5,153 nt of DNA from Methylocapsa sp. (GTDB lineage Bacteria > Pseudomonadota > Alphaproteobacteria > Rhizobiales > Beijerinckiaceae): contig JAFMSB010000158.1 of assembly GCA_017353815.1 (NCBI GenBank), forward strand, positions 1 to 5,153. The letters run 5' to 3'. The notes beneath the pieces were generated by a model. It worked only from the letters and a program-made list of their open reading frames with translations. It searched no databases and had not been told where the DNA came from. Both the position numbers and the translations under genes were made by a program. The stretch's first letter is position 1. Every line of letters begins with the position of its first letter. Shown one piece after another: positions 1 to 5,153 of this stretch.

Positions 1-1706
1 ACCGCGCCGATGGCAATGAGCTTCATTTCACGGCGTCCGGAGCCCGCAGCCTGCTGGGTGTCATCGGGCCAACGCCGGTCGAGCTCCTGGCCCAGGAGGG
101 CTACAGCGCCGTCTTCACCAACCCGCAGACGAGCCTCAACGACGCGGGCACAGTCGCTTTCAACGGCAAATTCGCCATCAATCCGCAGTGGTCGGTCTTA
201 AGCAATTTTTACATTCGCACATTCGAGCAGCACCATAAAGATGGCAATGATTCCGATATTCAGCAGTGCTCGGCCAATAGCAATCTCCCAAGCCCACAAT
301 TCCTAGGGGATCTCTGTCTCCAAAACAGCAAATTTCCCGAAATCACGAATGGCAATGCCTTTGTCATCGTAGGACCGGATGGCAAGCCGATCCCCTTTAC
401 GCCGGGCATTGCTTACGGGACGCTCGATCGCACCACGATCCATGCGACAACATTTGGCACGGCGCTCCAGGCAACCGGTGACGATAAAATCTTCGGTAAT
501 GACAACTATCTCACCTTTGGGGCGAGCGTCGACCGCAGCCTTTTGAGTTTTTCTGCAACAAGTACACTTGGCGCGATCTCTCCCGATCTTGTTGTCGGGG
601 CCGGGCCCTTTCCGGGCGCGGGTTCGATCATCGAGACAGCGGGACAAATCGGTTATGTGCCAACCCACCTTACCGGCAATACAACCTATTATGGCGTCTA
701 TGCGCTCGATACTTTCAACGTTGCTCCCGAACTCGCACTGACCGCGGGCGGGAGGCTGAATGTCGCGCAGATTGCCACGGAAGACGTCACCGGCTTTTCG
801 CCCGAGCTCAACATCAACAACGCTTTTTCACGCATCAATCCGGTCGTGGGCCTCACCTATAAAATCCTGCCCACGATTACCGCCTACGGCGGTTATTCGG
901 AGGCGAACCGGGCGCCGACACCGCTCGAAATCGATTGCTCGGATAAAAACCGGCCTTGCATTCTCGAAAATTCGCTCGTTTCCGATCCACCGATCAAGCA
1001 GGTCGTCGCGCACACTATTGAGGCGGGCCTGCGCGGCGGGCAAGACGTCCTTGACAATGGTCATGTGGATTGGAAGGCCGGATTCTTCCACACGAATAGT
1101 ACCGATGACATCGTTGCACTTGCGAGCACGATACCCGGGAGGCAATATTTCGCCAATGTGCCCTCGACCCTACGCCAAGGAGTCGAGGCCGAAGCCAACT
1201 TTCATTATGGCAATCTTTGGGCCTATGTGAAATACGCTTTTGTCGATGCGACCTATCAATTCTCGCAATCCCTAGCCTCGCCGAACAACCCCTTTGCCGA
1301 CGCAAATGGAAATGTTTTTGTGACGCCTAGCGATCACATCCCGGGTCTCCCGCGCCATCTGGTGAAATTTGGTGGCGATTATGCCCTTTCGCCGCAATTG
1401 AAGGTCGGCGCGGACGTGCTGATTGCCGGAGAGCAATATTTTGTTGGCGACTTCGCCAACCAAAATCCGAAACTGCCGCTTTACTGGGTCGCAAATCTGC
1501 ACGCCTACTACCAGCTCACAGACAACGTGCAGTTTTTCGGCCTCATCAACAATGTGTTTAACAACAGAAGCCCGACCTACGGCACTTTCTTCAGCACTGG
1601 CACCGATGCCCAGCAAGCAACTGCAGTTCTTTTCACCCTCAACCCGCGCGCGGTGACGCCGTTGCAGCCCATTTCCTTATATGGCGGCGTGAAGGTCACA
1701 TTTTGA
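1..1706 (+). CDS. TonB-dependent outer-membrane receptor, C-terminal part (5' end outside window)
   Basis: This is the C-terminal 567 residues of a TonB-dependent receptor, an outer-membrane beta-barrel that imports a scarce ligand (siderophore, vitamin or similar) using TonB/ExbBD energy. The frame is open from the first full codon at 3 to TGA at 1704-1706, so the start lies upstream. Signal peptide, TonB box and most or all of the plug are missing. What is seen: many alternating aromatic/polar strands; the receptor motif YGGYSEANRAPTPLE (visible residues 295-309); the late-barrel motif FGLINNVFN then TYGTFF (512-530); and a final strand GGVKVTF ending in Phe, the usual signal for barrel assembly. 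Two close cysteine pairs (C89/C105 and C312/C319, the latter C-x6-C) probably form disulfides in surface loops. The barrel resembles a proteobacterial receptor group with a conserved Cys pair just after the PTPLE motif. The ligand cannot be told from this fragment. An internal ATG-type start at 543 is not the true start, because upstream codons read as normal barrel sequence. Confidence 0.93.
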   Translation, partial: RADGNELHFTASGARSLLGVIGPTPVELLAQEGYSAVFTNPQTSLNDAGTVAFNGKFAINPQWSVLSNFYIRTFEQHHKDGNDSDIQQCSANSNLPSPQFLGDLCLQNSKFPEITNGNAFVIVGPDGKPIPFTPGIAYGTLDRTTIHATTFGTALQATGDDKIFGNDNYLTFGASVDRSLLSFSATSTLGAISPDLVVGAGPFPGAGSIIETAGQIGYVPTHLTGNTTYYGVYALDTFNVAPELALTAGGRLNVAQIATEDVTGFSPELNINNAFSRINPVVGLTYKILPTITAYGGYSEANRAPTPLEIDCSDKNRPCILENSLVSDPPIKQVVAHTIEAGLRGGQDVLDNGHVDWKAGFFHTNSTDDIVALASTIPGRQYFANVPSTLRQGVEAEANFHYGNLWAYVKYAFVDATYQFSQSLASPNNPFADANGNVFVTPSDHIPGLPRHLVKFGGDYALSPQLKVGADVLIAGEQYFVGDFANQNPKLPLYWVANLHAYYQLTDNVQFFGLINNVFNNRSPTYGTFFSTGTDAQQATAVLFTLNPRAVTPLQPISLYGGVKVTF

Positions 1707-1788
1707 ACCATAACCCATTGCGCGCCTTTTCCTGCATCCTCCGGTGCGCTAAAGCGTTTCGCATAGGCAGGCGCGCGCGGGGGAAACC
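1707..1788. other. Short intergenic gap with a weak inverted repeat
   Basis: This gap separates the receptor from the AcpS-like gene. It contains an 8-base perfect inverted repeat, GCGCGCCT (1720-1727) and AGGCGCGC (1769-1776), with a 41-base loop. There is no T-tract after the right arm, so it does not look like an intrinsic terminator. No convincing -35/-10 promoter was seen. Readthrough from the receptor gene into the next gene is plausible. Confidence 0.4.
1779..1784 (+). promoter_or_regulatory. Probable ribosome binding site for the AcpS-like gene
   Basis: GGGGGA lies four bases upstream of the ATG at 1789, a somewhat short but workable Shine-Dalgarno spacing. It supports 1789 as the start. 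The same frame has a TAA at 1750-1752, so no much longer protein is possible. Confidence 0.5.
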
Positions 1789-2376
1789 ATGGCGAAGGAA
1801 GGCCGTTTCACTTTTTCAGACCTTTGGAAAAGGCGGAGCCCGAGGGGTGCTGGCTTGCCTTCCGGGGCTGGCGCAGGCGCGGATGCCCGGCGGCAGGGCC
1901 TCGGCCTTGAAATCGCAAACATCGCGGACATTCCTGATGCGGAAGATTATGCGCAGGAGGAATTCTACCGCGCCAATTTCGCTCCCTCCGAGATTGCCCG
2001 CTGCAGCCAAGAGCCCCGGGCAAAAGCCGCTTTCCAAAAAATTCTTGCGGCTAAGCGCGCGATCGTAAAATCGGGTGCCGTCAGCGAGCCCGCGGAGGGG
2101 CTGAGGAGCATAGAGATCGGCCTCGATGGCGCGGGGCAGCCGTTTTATCCTGGTTGTCTGGTGTCGCTGAGCGAGACGGACACGGTCGCAGCGGCCGCCT
2201 GTCTGTGGGATGGAAGGCAGGCTCCGGAGCCCGCCAAGCGACAGGCCATAAGCCAGCGGCCGGGGGTAATTCCAACGAGAGCAAGGATCCTCGCTGGCAT
2301 TGTTGTGCTATCGCTCCTCGCCATATTCGCGATAATATTTTTTAACATTCTCCAATTCGCATTTCCGCACCGGTAA
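1789..2376 (+). CDS. Divergent AcpS-like (phosphopantetheinyl transferase fold) protein with C-terminal membrane anchor
   Basis: A 195-residue protein. Residues about 38-140 follow the order of AcpS-type 4'-phosphopantetheinyl transferases, which load the pantetheine arm onto carrier proteins. The blocks are GLEIANIADIP (39-49, matching the GxDI start), EFYRANFAPSEIARC (58-72, the F-x-x-x-E block), FQKILAAKRAIVKSG (82-96, the FAxKEAxxKA block), IEIGLDGAGQPF (108-119, the G-x-P block) and SLSETDTVAAAACL (126-139, the SISHT block). Key positions differ: the metal-binding Asp of GxDI is Glu41, the Glu of KEA is Arg90, and the His of SxSH is Glu129. If the alignment holds, normal Mg-dependent catalysis is unlikely. 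Residues 16-36 are a low-complexity Gly/Ala/Arg/Pro linker. Residues about 167-189 form one strongly hydrophobic helix followed by AFPHR, so the domain is probably held at the inner membrane with the fold in the cytoplasm. An overlapping Arg-rich reading from 1703 in another frame looks like a shadow. The fold assignment comes from remembered family patterns and is moderate; the coding call is firmer. Confidence 0.68.
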   Translation: MAKEGRFTFSDLWKRRSPRGAGLPSGAGAGADARRQGLGLEIANIADIPDAEDYAQEEFYRANFAPSEIARCSQEPRAKAAFQKILAAKRAIVKSGAVSEPAEGLRSIEIGLDGAGQPFYPGCLVSLSETDTVAAAACLWDGRQAPEPAKRQAISQRPGVIPTRARILAGIVVLSLLAIFAIIFFNILQFAFPHR

Positions 2377-2388
2377 CTGCCACTCTCC
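2377..2388. other. 12-base gap between convergent genes
   Basis: The TAA of the AcpS-like gene (2374-2376) faces the TGA of the debranching-type gene (2389-2391, read on the - strand). No hairpin with a T-tract was found in or beside the gap on either strand; the only nearby symmetry is the 6-base palindrome ACCGGT at 2369-2374. Transcripts from the two sides probably overlap at their 3' ends. Confidence 0.6.
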
Positions 2389-4539
2389 TCAAATCCGGCG
2401 CTGCGAATAGCTGCGGCACAATACCATCTCGGCCGGCCCTTTGAGAACCTCGAAGCGAGTTTTTCCGCCCTCTCGCCAGAACCGCAGGTCCAGCATGCAC
2501 TGGCCCACATGCACGTTGCGCAGCTCCAAATCGGGCAGCCACACCGGCAGAACAGGATCGAGATAGAGCATTTGGCGCGGCGCATCGGCCTCGAAGCCAA
2601 GGATCGCCTGCAAAAGCATGAAAACCGATCCCGCCGCCCAGGCCTGGGGCACGTTTGCGCCAAGATATTGCACGGGAAAATTCGTCGCCTCCCGCTGAAT
2701 GCCAGCATAGAGTTCCGGTATCTGATGCAGAGCGAAATGCCCTGCCGCATCTGTTACAGCGCCCGCGATCTGAAGGGCTTCCCGGACAAAGCCATAGCGG
2801 CGCAGGCCCATAGCGAGGATGGCATTATCATGCGGCCAGACGGAGCCATTCTGGTAGGAATGAGGGTTGTAAGCTGGGTTTTTTGCCGACAAAGTGCGTA
2901 TGCCCCAGCCGCTGAACATATCAGCTTCCATGAGCCGCGCGACGATTTTTCCGGCGCGCTCCTTGGCGACGATCCCTGACCAAAGACAATGGCCGATATT
3001 CGACGCGACGGTCATGACCTTCTTCTTGTTGCCATCGAGAGCATAGGCGTAAAACCCACATTCCTCATCCCAGAAGGCATCGTTAAAGCGGCGACAAAGC
3101 TCTCCGGCTTTCCTCTCGAGGGTGTGCGCGCGCTCTTCATTGCCGAGGAAATCGTAGATTTCGGCCATGCGCAGCCAAGCATCATAGACATAACCCTGAA
3201 GTTCGCACAGCGCCTTTGGGCCCTTGACGAGGGATCCATCCGGATAGACGACGGCATTGCCGGCATCTTTCCAGCTCTGGTTCTCGTAGCCGGCGCGCGA
3301 GCGGGTCTCGTATTCCTGGAAGCCATCGCCATCGCGGTCGCCGTATTTTTCGATCCAATCGAGGCAGTTTTCGGCATGGGTTAGATGCTGTTCGAGAAGC
3401 TGCGCTTCACCGGTGCAGCGCCACGCCGTATGCAGCACTATAAGATAGAGGATGGTCGCATCCGCAGTGCCATAATAAGGCGTGTGCGGTATCAGACGAA
3501 AATGCGCGAGCTCGCCGAGCCGCAATTCATGCACGATCTTGCCTGGCTCGGCATCGCGGTAATCGTCGCGCTCATTTGCTTGCAGCGCGCCCAGGGCATC
3601 GAGCGCACCCTTAGCGAAGGCCGGATAAACAACGGTGTTCTGCAGCGCCGCAATGAGGCTGTCGCGGCCGAAAAACGCGACGAACCAGGGTACGCCGCCT
3701 GCTGGCAGGAACTCCAGGTGGCCCGTCCTTTCGAAAGGCAGGCGCAAAGCAGCCATATCATCGACCGCCTGCTCGAATACCCGCTGGAAATTGCCGTTGG
3801 CCGTACGAATTTTAAGGACGGCACCGCGCCAGTTTGCAAGACTTCGCCCGGCTCTGGATAGCGGACTCGTCTCAATGCAGCCGCGCGGCGCCTGCAAGCG
3901 GGTTTTGCCGTCACCTAGCTCGTAAAGCAGGCAGCTTTGCCATTTGCCGCCCGGCGGAAGTTCGACCCGGAAAGTTATGCGCCCGTTCGCAAAAACTGGT
4001 TTGGAGTCGTATTTTCCAGCAATGACTGCAAGCTCACGGCAAAAATCTTTGTGGCGGTAAACGTTTCTGAGAAGCAGGTCGTCATCTACCCATTCGGTTG
4101 CGATCTGGCCGCGGCGCACGAGCCTCTTCTGTTTGACGTCGAAGAGATCGGCGAAATCGCAGCGAAGCGCGAGTTCGAGATCGAAGCGCACCTGCGCCGC
4201 CCCGTAATTGCAAACGGTAAGATCTTCGTGCAGTCCTCCGTCGATCCATCGCCCAATAACCAATCCAACACTGCGCGCGCCGATGTCACCTTCTTGCGCC
4301 GGAATGACAGGATTGATCAAATTTATTCGCGCGGCATAGTGGGAGATACTCGCTGAATTGAGCAGCTCCCATGGCACGCCATTTGCGTAGATTTGCCAGC
4401 TGCCTAGGAGCCTCGTGTCGAGAAAATAAAGTCCCTTATCGCTTGGAAAATTTATTTGGCCATCACGCTCCGTCAACAGAACGGTGTTTCCCTGATGCAG
4501 GGCAAGATGCGGCGGCCCGATAGGTATTTTAAAGGCCAT
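2389..4539 (-). CDS. Glycogen-debranching-type glycosidase (amylo-alpha-1,6-glucosidase family)
   Basis: A complete 716-residue protein of the bacterial amylo-alpha-1,6-glucosidase/GH63-like group, expected to hydrolyse alpha-glucosidic bonds in branched or short alpha-glucans. Residues about 15-207 form the N-terminal beta domain of this family (LLTERDGQI, GLYFLDTRLL). Residues about 250-650 form the (alpha/alpha)6 barrel, with hallmark motifs WFVAFFGRDSLIAALQ (285-300), KIVHELRLGELAHF (334-347), PYYGTADAT (354-362), NQSWKDAG (420-427), GWGIRTL (544-550), YNPHSYQNGSVWPHDNA (557-573) and PELYAG (608-613). By analogy with GH63-type enzymes, Asp425 of WKDAG and Glu609 of PELYAG are the likely acid/base pair; this is inference. 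A DRDGDGFQEY loop (401-410) resembles a calcium site. A short beta-rich tail closes the protein. No signal peptide is seen, so it is cytoplasmic. The ATG at 4537-4539 is supported by a well-placed GGGGAG and by family-like sequence from the first residues. It follows the FAD/Fe-S gene by 18 bases and is probably co-transcribed with it. The exact substrate is unknown. Confidence 0.93.
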   Translation of the reverse strand: MAFKIPIGPPHLALHQGNTVLLTERDGQINFPSDKGLYFLDTRLLGSWQIYANGVPWELLNSASISHYAARINLINPVIPAQEGDIGARSVGLVIGRWIDGGLHEDLTVCNYGAAQVRFDLELALRCDFADLFDVKQKRLVRRGQIATEWVDDDLLLRNVYRHKDFCRELAVIAGKYDSKPVFANGRITFRVELPPGGKWQSCLLYELGDGKTRLQAPRGCIETSPLSRAGRSLANWRGAVLKIRTANGNFQRVFEQAVDDMAALRLPFERTGHLEFLPAGGVPWFVAFFGRDSLIAALQNTVVYPAFAKGALDALGALQANERDDYRDAEPGKIVHELRLGELAHFRLIPHTPYYGTADATILYLIVLHTAWRCTGEAQLLEQHLTHAENCLDWIEKYGDRDGDGFQEYETRSRAGYENQSWKDAGNAVVYPDGSLVKGPKALCELQGYVYDAWLRMAEIYDFLGNEERAHTLERKAGELCRRFNDAFWDEECGFYAYALDGNKKKVMTVASNIGHCLWSGIVAKERAGKIVARLMEADMFSGWGIRTLSAKNPAYNPHSYQNGSVWPHDNAILAMGLRRYGFVREALQIAGAVTDAAGHFALHQIPELYAGIQREATNFPVQYLGANVPQAWAAGSVFMLLQAILGFEADAPRQMLYLDPVLPVWLPDLELRNVHVGQCMLDLRFWREGGKTRFEVLKGPAEMVLCRSYSQRRI

Positions 4540-4544
4540 TCGCG

Positions 4545-4550
4545 CTCCCC
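4545..4550 (-). promoter_or_regulatory. Ribosome binding site for the debranching-type gene
   Basis: Read on the - strand, GGGGAG sits five bases before the ATG at 4539-4537, inside the 18-base gap after the upstream stop codon (4560-4558). It fixes the start and fits translation from a shared transcript. Confidence 0.7.
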
Positions 4551-4557
4551 AGGCAGA

Positions 4558-5153
4558 TCAGGACGAAGGGTTGCGCGGCCACCGGGGGGCAAGGCGCGCC
4601 GCCATGACATCGGCGATGTGCAGCGCAGGGCGTTTGGCGCCCTGCTCGATCTGCTCGCGGCAGCTAAATCCATTGGCAATAGCAATGCTCTCCCGAGGCG
4701 CCTTGCGGATTTGCGGCAGAAGGACCCGCTCTGCCGCAGCCATCGAGACGGCATATTTCTCCGCCTCGAACCCGAACGACCCCGCCATGCCGCAACAGCC
4801 TGATCTCATAACCTCGTACTGGAGGCCAAGGCGGCCGAGGACACGCTGCTCGGCAGCGGTGTTCAGCACCGCATGATGGTGGCAGTGGAATTGGACGTGG
4901 GCCCGGCCACTGCTGCGCAGGCGGCTTAAGTCTGCGCCTTCGGAGTCCAGAAATTCGGTCAGGAAGCTTACATGCTCAGAGAGCCAATCGGCACGCTCCT
5001 CACTGGGGAAAAGCCCTTTGAGCTCATCACGGAAGGCGCTCACGCAGGCGGGTTCGAGCCCGACGATGGGCGTCCCCGCTTCAATCTCCGGGCGTAGCAC
5101 ATCAAATGTGTGCTGCCAAAGCCGCTTTGCGGCATCGAGCCAGCCCCAATCAT
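4558..5153 (-). CDS. FAD-binding and Fe-S-binding oxidoreductase (GlcD/GlpC-type fusion), C-terminal part
   Basis: The visible part is 197 residues ending at TGA (4560-4558); the coding frame runs on past the right edge of the window (last full codon 5149-5151), where it reads DWGWLDAAKRLWQHTFD before LRPEIEAGTPIVGLEP. The GTG at 5100 is therefore internal. The fragment is the end of the GlpC-like cysteine-rich module of large (typically about 1000-residue) flavoproteins that fuse a GlcD-type FAD domain to Fe-S and CCG domains, as in YdiJ-like and D-lactate/2-hydroxyacid dehydrogenases. Seen motifs: EPACVSAFRDE (Cys36 of the fragment), FHCHHH (88-93), GCCGMAGSFGFE (118-129, the CCG signature) and NGFSCREQI (169-177). 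These cysteines and histidines fit binding of an Fe-S or related cofactor. Such enzymes oxidise 2-hydroxyacids and pass electrons towards the respiratory chain; the substrate cannot be named from this part. All C-terminal motifs expected of the family are intact, so the gene looks functional. Confidence 0.92.
   Translation of the reverse strand, partial: DWGWLDAAKRLWQHTFDVLRPEIEAGTPIVGLEPACVSAFRDELKGLFPSEERADWLSEHVSFLTEFLDSEGADLSRLRSSGRAHVQFHCHHHAVLNTAAEQRVLGRLGLQYEVMRSGCCGMAGSFGFEAEKYAVSMAAAERVLLPQIRKAPRESIAIANGFSCREQIEQGAKRPALHIADVMAARLAPRWPRNPSS

Noticed and set aside
9..249. Recurring GATGGCAATGA at about 8-18 and 239-249
   Set aside because: Both copies encode Asp-Gly-Asn turns in the receptor and flanking bases differ, so this is codon coincidence, not a functional repeat.
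543..545. Possible internal start (TTG) making a 387-residue receptor
   Set aside because: The same frame is open to the left window edge and its codons read as normal receptor barrel, so the gene is cut by the window, not short.
303..668. 121-codon - strand open frame inside the receptor gene
   Set aside because: It lies antisense to well-recognised beta-barrel coding sequence and has no family features.
1703..2068. 121-codon open frame on the + strand starting at a TTG over the receptor stop codon
   Set aside because: Arg/Lys-rich with no domain; the frame from 1789 covers the same DNA with ordered protein blocks and a proper transmembrane helix.
2145..2750. 201-codon open frame on the - strand overlapping the end of the debranching-type gene and the AcpS-like gene
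   Set aside because: It overlaps two better-supported genes, is rich in Arg, Cys, Ser and Trp in a way typical of out-of-frame GC-rich DNA, and shows no recognisable domain.
2989..3384. 131-codon + strand open frame with hydrophobic stretches, antisense to the glycosidase
   Set aside because: The opposite strand encodes conserved barrel motifs throughout this stretch; the hydrophobic look is a by-product of complementary codons.

Overview
The window carries four protein-coding genes and almost no spare DNA. The sequence is GC-rich (by eye a little under 60 %). Protein style and codon use suggest a Gram-negative alphaproteobacterium, possibly a Hyphomicrobiales/Beijerinckiaceae relative. That placement is a judgement from remembered family resemblance, not a computed result. 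An outer-membrane TonB-dependent receptor confirms a Gram-negative envelope.

Left half, + strand. The window opens inside a TonB-dependent receptor; only the C-terminal 567 residues of its barrel are present, and it ends at 1706. After 82 bases comes a 195-residue gene (1789-2376). It reads as a divergent AcpS-type phosphopantetheinyl transferase domain with a single transmembrane helix added at its C-terminus. The residues expected to bind the catalytic metal appear to be replaced, so it may be a membrane-anchored pseudoenzyme. This is the most unusual object in the window.

Right half, - strand. The window's right edge cuts into a large FAD/Fe-S oxidoreductase (GlcD/GlpC-type fusion), of which the C-terminal 197 residues are visible. 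Eighteen bases downstream of its stop, and preceded by a good Shine-Dalgarno sequence, starts a complete 716-residue glycogen-debranching-type glycosidase (4539-2389). The two look like one transcription unit.

The two gene pairs converge with only 12 bases between their stop codons (2377-2388) and no recognisable terminator hairpin. I found no RNA genes, CRISPR array, insertion sequence or attachment site. Apart from the divergent AcpS-like membrane protein, this looks like ordinary chromosomal sequence.
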